A stretch of DNA of 17,264 bases from AP-15 sp035570595 (GTDB lineage: Bacteria; Pseudomonadota; Alphaproteobacteria; ATCC43930; CGMCC-115725). This document shows, piece by piece, positions 1-6,890 of the stretch; position 1 is the stretch's first letter, and each line of letters starts with the position of its first letter. The notes beneath the pieces are model-generated. The model did not search any database. It worked only from the letters and a program-made list of their open reading frames with translations, and had not been told where the DNA came from. A program made the position numbers and the translations under genes. The stretch lies in the NCBI GenBank assembly GCA_035570595.1, contig DATMLF010000218.1, positions 1-17,264 on the forward strand. The letters are read 5' to 3'.

Positions 1-96
1 TATGGCCACAGCCGAATGCGCGAGTGGATCTTTGGCGGGTTCACCCGGCACGTGCTGCAGAGCGCGGCGGCGGTGCCGGTTCTGATGGCCCATTGA
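1..96 (+). CDS. Universal stress protein (UspA family), C-terminal end only
   Basis: The window opens inside a coding frame that ends at a TGA at 94-96. The visible 31 residues begin YGHSRMREWIFGG and end VPVLMAH. In UspA proteins of this type the last strand and helix carry a G-H-S-x-x-R-E...GG-x-T/S-x-x-V-L segment, which binds the phosphates of ATP, followed by a hydrophobic 'PVL' strand; the fragment fits that end well. It lies 209 bases upstream of the CBS gene on the same strand, and a second Usp gene follows that one, so the two probably belong to one stress locus. The start and most of the protein lie outside the window, so nothing can be said about its length or possible tandem Usp domains. 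Confidence 0.8.
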   Translation, partial: YGHSRMREWIFGGFTRHVLQSAAAVPVLMAH

Positions 97-248
97 CGAA
101 GCGGGTTGCGACGGAGCGGGCGACGACGGCGGCAACAACACCATCTGTCACGGCGTTTGGGTAGGAGGCGCCGATTCCTTTTCGCTTGATTGATGGAGCC
201 GCCAGGTGGCCACTGAGTATGGAGCGAGTGAGTTCGGCTCCGACTCTT

Positions 249-269
249 CGCCCGTCGACGCGACGGGCG
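249..269 (+). other. Perfect 8-bp inverted repeat in the leader of the CBS gene
   Basis: CGCCCGTC at 249-256 and GACGGGCG at 262-269 are exact reverse complements around a 5-base loop. The stem is GC-rich and ends 24 bases before the AAGGA ribosome-binding site at 294-298. No T-run follows, so it does not look like an intrinsic terminator; it may be leader mRNA structure. A stem of this size also arises by chance in GC-rich DNA. Confidence 0.35.
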
Positions 270-305
270 CGCTCAGATTCGTCAGCGTACCTTAAGGATT
301 TCGCG

Positions 306-1325
306 ATGCAAGCGCGCGAGTTTATGACGAGGGATCCGGTTACCGTCTCTGCCGACACTCCGACTCCCGAGATCGCCCGGCTGCTTCTTGCTCACGGGAT
401 CAGTGCCGTGCCGGTTGTTGATAGCGGCGGGACGCCGCTCGGCATGGTCAGCGAGGGCGATCTGCTCGGGCGTCGCGAGGCCGACCGTGAAGCGCGGCGT
501 GATTGGTGGCTGATGCTGCTGGCAGAAGGGGAAGCGCTTCATCCGGACTTCCTTGCGACCCTTCGGAACCCACAGCTCACAGCTCGAGAAATCATGTCCG
601 CACCGGTGGTCAGGATTACCGAAACCACCGAGGCCTCCGAGATCGTCGATCTCCTTGAGGAATATCGGATCAAACGGGTTCCGGTGGTGCGCGACAATCG
701 CATTGTCGGAATTGTCAGCCGTGCCGATCTGCTTCGCGCCTATGCCGCCGAGCACTCGGCGGCACCCAGTCCGAACCACAGCTCCGGGCGGCTGGGGCTG
801 GTCGGCGACATCATCGGCACGATCGACGCCCATTTTCGTCACAAGGATAATAGGGTGGTCGCACGCTCGCCGCACGAGACGCAGCCCACGGCTGCGGAGG
901 CTGGCCTGACGGTGACGGATTTTCAGGCGCTAGCCGCCGATTCCGAGCATCACAAGGTCGAGGATCAGCAAGAGGCGCGCCAATCCGCAGCGGAGCAACG
1001 CCATCAGCGCGTCAAAGAGCTGATCGATCACCATATTGCCGACGAAAGCTGGCGATCCTTGCTGCATCACGCCCGTGAGGCGGCTGCGCATGGCGAGAAG
1101 GAATTGATGCTACTGCGCTTCCCGGCCGATCTGTGCACCGACCGCGGCCGGGCGATCAACGCACCGCTGCCGGACTGGCCCCAGACCTTGCGCGGCGAGG
1201 CTGCCGAGATTTATCTGCGCTGGGGACGCGATCTGAAGCCGGGCGGCTTTCACCTGACCGCGCGGGTGCTGGACTTCCCAGGCGGCTTTCCCGGGGACAT
1301 CGGCCTTTTCCTGGTCTGGGATTGA
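306..1325 (+). CDS. Tandem CBS-domain protein with unnamed C-terminal domain
   Basis: The start at 306 is preceded by AAGGA at 294-298 with good spacing, and the CBS domain begins at once (AREFMTRDPVTV), so the longer in-frame reading from 186 is unlikely. The product is 339 residues. CBS 1 spans about 3-58 (MTRDPVTV ... VPVVD ... GMVSEGDLL) and CBS 2 about 95-148 (IMSAPVVRI ... KRVPVV ... GIVSRADLLRAY). Such pairs bind adenine nucleotides and act as energy sensors. Residues 150-245 form a charged, His- and Gln-rich linker. Residues 248-339 form a separate compact domain with motifs RFPADLCTDRGRAIN, LRGEAAEIYLRW and FPGGFPGDIGLFLVW. I believe this domain recurs in rhizobial and related proteins but cannot name it or its function. 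The protein is cytoplasmic, with no signal or membrane segment. It sits between two Usp genes and upstream of phosphoketolase, which suggests a role in sensing energy or redox stress (inference). Confidence 0.88.
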   Translation: MQAREFMTRDPVTVSADTPTPEIARLLLAHGISAVPVVDSGGTPLGMVSEGDLLGRREADREARRDWWLMLLAEGEALHPDFLATLRNPQLTAREIMSAPVVRITETTEASEIVDLLEEYRIKRVPVVRDNRIVGIVSRADLLRAYAAEHSAAPSPNHSSGRLGLVGDIIGTIDAHFRHKDNRVVARSPHETQPTAAEAGLTVTDFQALAADSEHHKVEDQQEARQSAAEQRHQRVKELIDHHIADESWRSLLHHAREAAAHGEKELMLLRFPADLCTDRGRAINAPLPDWPQTLRGEAAEIYLRWGRDLKPGGFHLTARVLDFPGGFPGDIGLFLVWD

Positions 1326-1379
1326 TCGTCATAACTCTGATCGGATCCCTTCGGGCAGCAAACGCGGAAAGCTCCGACC

Positions 1380-1808
1380 GTGAGAATCATCGTGCCGGTC
1401 GACGGGTCGGCCCCAGCAACCCACGCGGTCGTGCATGCGCTGTCGCTCGCCAGGAACGCCCAGGACGCCGAGATCCTCCTCGTCAATGTTCAGAGCCGAG
1501 AGACCATCGAGGTCTCGGATGTCGCGGCAGTAATCTCCGCCGATGCCGACCGGGAGGCTGCGGCTCGCCAGTCGAAGAAGGCTCTGCGCCGGGCGATCGG
1601 GCTGTGTCGCGAAGCCGCCGTGAAATTCGAGGCGCGGGCCGAACTGGGTCCGGTCGCCGAAACGATCGCGCGGCTCGCGCGGGAACTCAAGGCCGATCAG
1701 ATCGTGATGGGAACACGCGGGCTCGGTGCATTGCGCGGACTGGTTCTCGGCTCGGTCGCCACCAATGTCATTCATCTCGCACGCATCCCCGTGACCCTCG
1801 TCAAGTGA
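1380..1808 (+). CDS. Universal stress protein (UspA family, ATP-binding type)
   Basis: This is a single-domain Usp of 142 residues, the usual length. It begins with the family's first strand (RIIVPVDGSAPATHAV) from a GTG codon at 1380, with a purine-rich GCGGAAAG about 8 bases upstream. Residues 111-125 (G-TR-G-9 residues-GS) match the G-2X-G-9X-G(S/T) nucleotide motif of ATP-binding Usp proteins, and the chain ends in the expected IPVTLVK strand. The known family role is nucleotide-linked adjustment to starvation, low oxygen or other stress; the exact partner is unknown. It starts 54 bases after the CBS gene and its stop lies 9 bases before the xfp start, so cotranscription with xfp is likely. 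The N-terminal half differs clearly from the fragment at 1-96 in its motifs, so this does not look like a recent duplicate. Confidence 0.9.
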   Translation: MRIIVPVDGSAPATHAVVHALSLARNAQDAEILLVNVQSRETIEVSDVAAVISADADREAAARQSKKALRRAIGLCREAAVKFEARAELGPVAETIARLARELKADQIVMGTRGLGALRGLVLGSVATNVIHLARIPVTLVK

Positions 1809-1817
1809 GATCGCCTG

Positions 1818-4235
1818 ATGAACCAAACGCGCCGCAGTGGCCCTACGGCCGCGCAAAACGGCAGCACCTCCGCCGCCCAACCGCTGTCGCCGGCCCAGCT
1901 CGAACTGATCGACGCGTGGTGGCGGGCGGCCAACTATCTGTCGGTCGGGCAGATCTACCTGCTCGACAACCCGCTCCTCGAGCGCCCGATCGAGCATGCC
2001 GACATCAAGCCGCGGCTGCTCGGCCATTTCGGCACTACCCCCGGCCTCAATTTCATCTACGTGCACCTGAACCGGGTGATCAAGGCGCGCGACCTCGACG
2101 TCATCTATATCTGCGGCCCCGGTCATGGCGGCCCCGGGATGGTCGCCAACACCTGGCTCGAAGGCACCTACAGCGAGCTCTATCCGAGCATTTCGCAGGA
2201 TGTCGAGGGGATGCGCCGACTGTTCCGCCAGTTCAGCTTTCCGGGCGGCATCCCGAGCCATGCCGCCCCCGATACGCCGGGGTCGATTAACGAGGGGGGC
2301 GAGCTCGGCTATTCGCTGTCGCACGCCTATGGCGCGGCCCTCGACAATCCCGGCCTGGTCGCCGCCTGTGTGATCGGCGACGGCGAGGCCGAGACCGGGC
2401 CGTTGGCGACCTCGTGGCACGGCAACAAGTTCCTGAACCCGGCGAGCGACGGCGCGGTGCTGCCGATCCTGCACCTGAACGGCTACAAGATCGCCAACCC
2501 GACAATTCTCGCGCGCATCCCGCGCGAGCAGCTCGAAAGCCTGTTCCTCGGCTACGGATACAAGCCGCATTTCGTCGAGGGCGACGAACCGGCGACGATG
2601 CACCAGTTGATGGCGGCAACCCTCGACCGGGTGCTGGACGAGATCGCCTCGATCCAAAAGGTGGCCCGATCCGGCGCCGACATCGTCTGTCCGCAATGGC
2701 CGATGATCATCATGCGCACCCCCAAGGGCTGGACCGGGCCAAAGACCGTCGACGGGCTAAAGACCGAGGGCTACTGGCGCGCCCACCAGGTGCCGATCCC
2801 CGACATGGCCACGCCCGAGCACGTCAGGCTGCTTGAAGACTGGATGCTGAGCTACCGGCCGCAGGAATTGTTCGGGCATGACGGCCGGCTAAAGCCCGAG
2901 ATCGCAGCGTTGGCGCCGGCGGGCGAGCGGCGCATGAGCGCCAACCCGCACGCCAATGGCGGGCTTTTACGGCATGAGTTGGTGATGCCGGACTTCGCGG
3001 ATTACGCGGTCACGGTTGCCCAAGCGGGGCAAACCGACGGCGAGGCGACGCGGGTCATGGGCGTGTTTTTGCGCGACATAATGAAACAGAACCATGACTT
3101 TCGCCTGTTCGGCCCGGACGAGACGGCGTCCAACCGACTCTCGGCGGTGTTCGAGGTCACCGACCGACAATGGATGGCCGAAACCCTGCCCGAGGACGAC
3201 CATCTGTCACGCCGCGGCCAGGTCATGGAGATCCTCAGTGAGCATACCTGCGAGGGCTGGCTCGAAGGCTACCTGCTGACCGGCCGGCACGGTCTGTTCA
3301 ACTGCTACGAAGCCTTCATCCACATCGTCGATTCGATGTTCAACCAGCACGCCAAGTGGCTGAAGGAGTCGCGCGAGATCCCGTGGCGGCGGCCGATCTC
3401 GTCCTTGAACTATCTGTTGACCTCGCATGTCTGGCGCCAGGACCACAACGGCTTCAGTCATCAGGATCCGGGGTTCATCGACCACGTCGTCAACAAAAAG
3501 GCCGACATCATCCGGGTCTATCTGCCGCCCGACGCCAATACCTTGCTGTGGGTCACCGACCACTGCCTGAGAAGCTGGGACCGGATCAACGTGATCGTCG
3601 CCGGCAAGCAGCCCTCGCCGCAATGGCTCGACATCGACGCCGCGGTCAAGCACTGCGACGCTGGGATCGGCATCTGGGAATGGGCCAGCAACGACCGCGG
3701 CGCCGAGCCCGATGTGATCATGGCCTGCGCCGGCGACGTGCCGACCCTCGAAATTCTCGCCGCGGTCGACCTGCTGCGCCGCCATGTCCCGGACCTCAAG
3801 ATCCGCGTCGTCAATGTCGTCGACCTGATGACCCTGCAGCCGCACGAGGAGCACCCGCACGGGCTGACCGGCCACGATTTCGACGCGTTGTTCACGACCG
3901 ACAAGCCGGTCATCTTCGCCTATCACGGCTACCCGGCCTTGATCCACCGGCTGACCTATCGCCGCACCAACCATGCCAACATCCATGTGCGCGGCTACAA
4001 GGAGGAAGGGACGACGACGACCCCCTTTGACATGGTGGTGCGCAACGACCTCGACCGGTTTCACCTTGCGAGCGACGTGATCGACCGGCTGCCCAAGCTC
4101 GGCTACATGGCCGCCTACGCCAAGCAGGCGATGCGCGACAAGCTGATCGAGCACAAAGAGTACATTGCCCGCCACGGCGACGACATGCCCGAGGTCAAGA
4201 ACTGGCGCTGGCCGGCTGCGGCAGGCGGCGGCTGA
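1818..4235 (+). CDS. xfp: Xylulose-5-phosphate/fructose-6-phosphate phosphoketolase
   Basis: The 805-residue product has the normal length for XFP. This thiamine-diphosphate enzyme splits xylulose 5-phosphate (and often fructose 6-phosphate) with inorganic phosphate into acetyl-phosphate plus glyceraldehyde 3-phosphate or erythrose 4-phosphate. Visible hallmarks are the GHGGPG loop (102-107), the first family signature EGGELGYSLSHAYG (159-172), the diphosphate/Mg site GDGEAETGP (187-195), HLNGYKIANPT (219-229), and in the second half SSLNYLLTSHVWRQDHNGFSHQDPG and the VNVVDLMTLQP segment before a C-terminal domain with YHGYPALIHRLTY. The start codon follows the Usp stop by 9 bases; the ribosome-binding site (GTGAGA) is weak. 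No acetate kinase or phosphotransacetylase gene is in the window to use the acetyl-phosphate. A 29-base gap leads to the DUF3775 gene. Substrate preference cannot be judged from sequence alone. Confidence 0.97.
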   Translation: MNQTRRSGPTAAQNGSTSAAQPLSPAQLELIDAWWRAANYLSVGQIYLLDNPLLERPIEHADIKPRLLGHFGTTPGLNFIYVHLNRVIKARDLDVIYICGPGHGGPGMVANTWLEGTYSELYPSISQDVEGMRRLFRQFSFPGGIPSHAAPDTPGSINEGGELGYSLSHAYGAALDNPGLVAACVIGDGEAETGPLATSWHGNKFLNPASDGAVLPILHLNGYKIANPTILARIPREQLESLFLGYGYKPHFVEGDEPATMHQLMAATLDRVLDEIASIQKVARSGADIVCPQWPMIIMRTPKGWTGPKTVDGLKTEGYWRAHQVPIPDMATPEHVRLLEDWMLSYRPQELFGHDGRLKPEIAALAPAGERRMSANPHANGGLLRHELVMPDFADYAVTVAQAGQTDGEATRVMGVFLRDIMKQNHDFRLFGPDETASNRLSAVFEVTDRQWMAETLPEDDHLSRRGQVMEILSEHTCEGWLEGYLLTGRHGLFNCYEAFIHIVDSMFNQHAKWLKESREIPWRRPISSLNYLLTSHVWRQDHNGFSHQDPGFIDHVVNKKADIIRVYLPPDANTLLWVTDHCLRSWDRINVIVAGKQPSPQWLDIDAAVKHCDAGIGIWEWASNDRGAEPDVIMACAGDVPTLEILAAVDLLRRHVPDLKIRVVNVVDLMTLQPHEEHPHGLTGHDFDALFTTDKPVIFAYHGYPALIHRLTYRRTNHANIHVRGYKEEGTTTTPFDMVVRNDLDRFHLASDVIDRLPKLGYMAAYAKQAMRDKLIEHKEYIARHGDDMPEVKNWRWPAAAGGG

Positions 4236-4264
4236 CGCGCGAAGCCAATGCGAGAGGTTGAACG

Positions 4265-4666
4265 ATGCTGACGATCCCACTCGAAAAGCTCGCCTACATC
4301 GTCGAGAAGGCGCGCGAATACGATGCCGAGGTGCCGGTCGACCCGGACGCCGCCGACGGCTCGAACGCGGCCGACGACGACGAGCGCCAGATCTTGCTCG
4401 ACACGCCGGACAATCCGACGGCGCAGGAATTGCGCGACGCGATCGAGGGGCTGAACCTCGACGAGCGCGAGGAGCTGCTGGCGCTCTTGTGGTTGGGGCG
4501 GGGCGATTACGACGCCCAAGGCTGGCGCGAGGCGCTGCGGCAGGCGCGCGACGCCGCAAGCTCGACCGAAGCTGACTACCTGCTCGGCACGCCGTTGCTC
4601 GGCGATTACCTCGAAGAAGGTGTCGAGGCTCTCGGGCTGTCGCTCGAGGAGTTTGACCGAGGCTGA
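4265..4666 (+). CDS. DUF3775 domain protein
   Basis: This small acidic protein of 133 residues matches my memory of the DUF3775 family, which is common in alphaproteobacteria and has no known function. The features I recognise are an N-terminal LTIPLEKLAYIVEKAREYD helix, an acidic low-complexity stretch (about 20-40), the segment PTAQELRDAIEGLN, the core LLALLWLGRGDYD, and the ending YLLGTPLLGDYLEEGVEALG. A GAGAGG ribosome-binding site lies 8-9 bases before the ATG. It follows xfp by 29 bases, and the ChaB-family gene begins right after it in the same reading phase once its frameshift is allowed for. It is cytoplasmic, with no signal peptide. Its place beside stress genes suggests, without proof, a role in the same response. 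Confidence 0.85.
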   Translation: MLTIPLEKLAYIVEKAREYDAEVPVDPDAADGSNAADDDERQILLDTPDNPTAQELRDAIEGLNLDEREELLALLWLGRGDYDAQGWREALRQARDAASSTEADYLLGTPLLGDYLEEGVEALGLSLEEFDRG

Positions 4667-4673
4667 CCTCCCG

Positions 4674-4888
4674 ATGCCCTACCGGAGCCTGGCCGTTTGC
4701 CGCCGGCCGCGCACCGGCTGCCGCCCCACGCTCAGGAAATCTTTCGATCGGCATTCAACGGCGCCTGGCAGACCTATGCCGACCGGGAGGCGAAAGAGCA
4801 GGAGGAGCTGGCCTTTCGCACCGCCTGGTCGGCGGTCAAAAAGCGTTATTGCAAACGCGGCGATACCTGGGTGCCAAAGAGCCCTTGA
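4674..4888 (+). pseudogene. chaB: ChaB-family protein gene with apparent one-base deletion
   Basis: Two frames together make one normal ChaB-like protein. From the ATG at 4674 the frame reads MPYRSLA, a typical ChaB start. The second frame, open to the TGA at 4886-4888, reads LPPAAHRLPPHAQEIFRSAF and continues to KKRYCKRGDTWVPK, the conserved ChaB body. They join if one base is added near 4695 (GCCG-TTTG read as GCC-GAT-TTG), giving MPYRSLADLPPAAHR and a 71-residue protein, close to the family's usual size. As written, only a weak TTG start at 4697 (63 residues) would give an intact product, without the conserved N-terminus. ChaB was named for the E. coli cation-transport locus chaABC, but its molecular role is poorly known. 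The deletion may be a natural mutation or a sequencing or assembly error. It follows the DUF3775 gene by 7 bases. Confidence 0.75.
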
Positions 4889-4980
4889 TGGCGACGCGCG
4901 TAAAGCGGCGCCTCTCCGGCGGCGCGCCGTCGCGCGTTAATCCCCGCCGCCAAAAGATCGGCAAGGCCGGCCGCGATTAG
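4888..4980 (+). CDS. Possible tiny basic ORF overlapping the chaB stop
   Basis: An ATG at 4888 overlaps the chaB TGA (TGATG) and opens a 30-codon frame rich in Arg and Lys (begins MATRVKRRLSGG, ends KIGKAGRD). The overlap would allow translational coupling, and the composition is like that of small nucleic-acid-binding or disordered peptides. I recognise no family, and an open frame this short is expected by chance in GC-rich DNA, so it is listed only as a possibility. Confidence 0.2.
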   Translation: MATRVKRRLSGGAPSRVNPRRQKIGKAGRD

Positions 4981-5029
4981 CAAACGAGATTAGCCAACGT
5001 AATATGGACGCCTTTTTGATTAGAAACGG
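4975..5029 (+). repeat. Three short direct repeats, GATTAG(C)(A/C)AACG
   Basis: GATTAGCAAACGA at 4975-4987 is followed at once by GATTAGCCAACGT at 4988-5000 (11 of 13 bases alike). A third copy lacking one C, GATTAGAAACG, lies at 5018-5028. The first copy overlaps the end of the tiny ORF at 4888-4980. They sit at the edge of an AT-richer intergenic stretch upstream of the exporter gene. They could be operator half-sites or chance; no known regulator consensus comes to mind. Confidence 0.45.
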
Positions 5030-5062
5030 GACGGTTGTCCGACGCAAGCCGCCTAAAATCTG

Positions 5063-5090
5063 TTGATTTGGCAGTATAGTTTCGGATAAT
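5063..5090 (+). promoter_or_regulatory. Sigma-70-like promoter upstream of the exporter gene
   Basis: TTGATT at 5063-5068 and GATAAT at 5085-5090 match the -35 and -10 consensus at 4/6 and 5/6 positions with a 16-base spacer, inside the AT-rich stretch. Transcription would start near 5097 and read through the hairpin at 5102-5125 toward the exporter gene, leaving a leader of about 280 bases. The spacer is one base shorter than optimal. No experimental support. Confidence 0.4.
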
Positions 5091-5101
5091 CACTTAACGA
5101 G

Positions 5102-5125
5102 TGAGAAGTCGGGTATGGCTTCTCA
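5102..5125 (+). other. 7-bp hairpin just after the predicted transcription start
   Basis: TGAGAAG at 5102-5108 and CTTCTCA at 5119-5125 are exact reverse complements around a 10-base loop. The right arm ends on the A of an ATG at 5125. Its position a few bases after the predicted transcription start suggests either an operator for a repressor or a 5' mRNA stem. Confidence 0.35.
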
Positions 5126-5326
5126 TGCCCGAACCAAAAAAATTGCCGCTTTCGGACAGAGCCGTGCTCGATGCCGCGCGCAATCTTCAATGAAGAGGCG
5201 TTCCGCAAACACCGGGACGCCACTCGGCGGGTTCGGCACCGCCCATCCAAACGTCGCCGAGCGGGCAGGGTCGGCCCCCGGTTTTGCGGCGGACCGGCGT
5301 CGGCGCGGCCATCGCGTGCAACTTAG
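5125..5326 (+). pseudogene. Possible broken small gene of unknown family
   Basis: An ATG at 5125 opens 22 codons (MPEPKKLPLSDRAVLDAARN..., stop at 5191-5193). A second frame, open from 5171 to the TAG at 5324-5326, starts MPRAIFNEEAFRKHRDATRR and then becomes Arg-rich. The two overlap at 5171-5193, and a shift of one base there would fuse them as ...SDRAVLDAAR-IFNEEAFRKHRD..., which reads like a real small helical protein. I do not recognise a family. It may be a decayed gene, an upstream leader ORF for the exporter, or chance. Confidence 0.2.
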
Positions 5327-5377
5327 CCCCGATTGCCCGCCGTCGAACGCCAAACCCGAGCCCGGCCGCACAACCAA

Positions 5378-6844
5378 ATGACCTTGGAAGCAGGCGCGGT
5401 GTCGCTTGCCGGCCGCCGCCAGGCGACCGTCGCGCTGATGATCGCGACCGCGATGCAGGCGTTTGACGCGACGATCGCCAATGTTGCGTTGCCCCAACTC
5501 GAGCATGGCTTTGGCGGCGGCGTCGATCTCGGCTCGTGGGTCATGACGAGCTATCTGTGCGCTTCCGCGGTGACCGCGATCATGACCGGCTGGCTGCGGC
5601 GGCGATGGGGCGCACGCCGGGTATTCTGCGCGGCGGTCGCGCTGTTTGTCGCCGCCTCGCTGTTGTGCGCGGTCGCCACCAGTTCGGATGCGCTGATCGT
5701 TTTTCGTCTGATCCAGGGTGCTGCGGCGGGTGTCATCCAGCCGCTGTCGCAGGCGATCATCCTCGACATTCACCCAAAGGCGCAGCACGGCCGCATGCTG
5801 GCGATCTGGGGGGCTACGATCATGGCCGGCCCGATGCTGGGCCCCGTGCTTGGGGGGCTTATCACCGATCTGTCGTCGTGGCGCTGGATCTTTGCGGTGA
5901 ACGCACCGATCGGGGCGGTCGCGCTGTTGGGGGTGGCCGCGGTCCCGTCGGCCACCGAAGCCGCCGGCGCCGGGCGGATCGACGGCGTCGGCATCATTAT
6001 GCTGGCGGTCGCCACGGCTTCGCTGCAACTGGCGCTGCAGCGCAGCATCGGCCGGCTCTGGCCGCCCTCGCCCGAAACGGTCGCCGCGGCGGGCCTGGCG
6101 ATCCTCGCCTGGGCGACAATCGCGATTCAAACCCGCCGCGCGCGTTTTGGATTGTTTCGCTTCGAGATATTTCGCGACGTCAACTTCGCCGTGGCGGCCC
6201 TCTATAATTTCCTCGTCGGCGCGGTGTTGTTCACGACCATCGTCTTTGTCCCGGCGCTGGGCGAAGGGCCGCTCGCTTGGAATGCCACGCAAGCCGGGCT
6301 GGCGATCTCCCCGCGCGGGATCGGGACCATGGCGATGATGCTGGGCGTGCGCCATGTGATCGACCGCGTCGATCACCGCATTTTGTTGGGGTTGGGCTTG
6401 GCAATCACCGCCGGCGCGCTCGGCTTTATGGCGCACGTCCCCGCGGAGGCTGGGGGGACCTGGCTCGCCGCCGCGAGCGCGGCGCAGGGGGTCGGCGTCG
6501 GGTTGCTGTTCACGCCGCTTAGCGCGCTCGCCTTTTCGACCCTTGCGGCGGACGAGCGGACCGACGGCGCGGGCGTCTACAATTTGGCGCGGCAACTGGG
6601 TTGCGCGACCGGGGTCGCCGCAATGACGGCGGTGCTGCAAGCGCGCATGCACATCCGCTTGGGCGAGCTCTTGCGGCTTGCCGGCAGACCCGGCCTATCG
6701 GCCGTCGGGATGCACCAAGCGGCCTCGTTCGGCGCGTACACCGATTGCTTCCGGGTCCTGGCGCTGATCGCGCTGGCGATGCTCCCCGGCGTCCTTCTGT
6801 TTCTGACGATCCGGCGCGACGCCCCGGCGACATCGGGCGTGTAG
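5378..6844 (+). CDS. MFS multidrug exporter, DHA2 (EmrB/QacA) type
   Basis: This is a proton-driven export permease of the inner membrane, 488 residues from the ATG at 5378, with many hydrophobic segments consistent with the 14 helices usual in DHA2. Family motifs are FDATIANVALPQLE (29-42, with the helix-1 Asp at 30), GWLRRRWGARRVF (71-83, the motif A loop), LIQGAAAGVIQPL (111-123), the antiporter motif GPMLGPVLGGLITD (151-164) and SWRWIFAVNAPIG (167-179). Start choice is uncertain: the ATG has a poor ribosome-binding site, a TTG at 5333 would add 15 residues, and a GTG at 5399 lies behind a purine-rich GGAAGCAGG and would still keep all motifs. No membrane-fusion partner (EmrA-like) or TetR/MarR regulator lies beside it. 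The drug or metabolite exported cannot be told. It converges with the kinase gene, with 46 bases between the stops. Confidence 0.92.
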   Translation: MTLEAGAVSLAGRRQATVALMIATAMQAFDATIANVALPQLEHGFGGGVDLGSWVMTSYLCASAVTAIMTGWLRRRWGARRVFCAAVALFVAASLLCAVATSSDALIVFRLIQGAAAGVIQPLSQAIILDIHPKAQHGRMLAIWGATIMAGPMLGPVLGGLITDLSSWRWIFAVNAPIGAVALLGVAAVPSATEAAGAGRIDGVGIIMLAVATASLQLALQRSIGRLWPPSPETVAAAGLAILAWATIAIQTRRARFGLFRFEIFRDVNFAVAALYNFLVGAVLFTTIVFVPALGEGPLAWNATQAGLAISPRGIGTMAMMLGVRHVIDRVDHRILLGLGLAITAGALGFMAHVPAEAGGTWLAAASAAQGVGVGLLFTPLSALAFSTLAADERTDGAGVYNLARQLGCATGVAAMTAVLQARMHIRLGELLRLAGRPGLSAVGMHQAASFGAYTDCFRVLALIALAMLPGVLLFLTIRRDAPATSGV

Positions 6845-6890
6845 CTTGCCCAAGCGAAAGTCCGCGAACGGCGAGAGGCCCCCCCTCCCC

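Larger units (their letters stand above)
4981..5377. other. AT-richer intergenic region between chaB and the exporter gene
   Basis: This stretch of about 400 bases is clearly poorer in GC than its surroundings up to about 5160. It holds the rest of the direct repeats, a sigma-70-like promoter (5063-5090), a hairpin (5102-5125) and two short open frames that together look like a broken small gene (5125-5326). Nothing in it matches an RNA gene or mobile element that I recognise. An open frame from 5115 to 5381 overlaps the exporter start by four bases, but its product is low-complexity and does not look like a protein. Confidence 0.5.

Noticed and set aside
1326..1379. FNR/FixK-type box before the second usp gene (TTGAT and TGATC half sites)
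   Set aside because: The half sites are not spaced as TTGAT-N4-ATCAA and are not inverted correctly.
1329..2696. Long minus-strand open frame opposite usp and xfp
   Set aside because: Antisense shadow of well-supported genes; no recognisable domain or sensible composition.
3207..4754. Long minus-strand open frame opposite the 3' half of xfp, the DUF3775 gene and chaB
   Set aside because: Low-complexity product antisense to recognised genes; no ribosome-binding site or family match.
5070..5085. Possible second sigma-54 promoter before the exporter (TTGGCAGTATAGTTTCG)
   Set aside because: The -12 element lacks the invariant GC (TTTCG instead of TTGC), so it fails the basic requirement; the overlapping sigma-70-like site is better.
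5115..5381. 88-codon frame overlapping the exporter start by four bases
   Set aside because: The ATGA overlap is attractive, but the product is low-complexity (Arg, Ser, Pro, Gly), and a different frame in the same place looks more protein-like.
5123..6652. Long minus-strand open frame opposite the exporter gene
   Set aside because: Antisense to a clear DHA2 permease; Arg/Asp/Gln-rich product without domains.
6845..6890. Terminator between the convergent exporter and kinase genes
   Set aside because: Only a 5-bp GCTTG/CAAGC stem with a 2-base loop and no T-run is visible; too weak to annotate.
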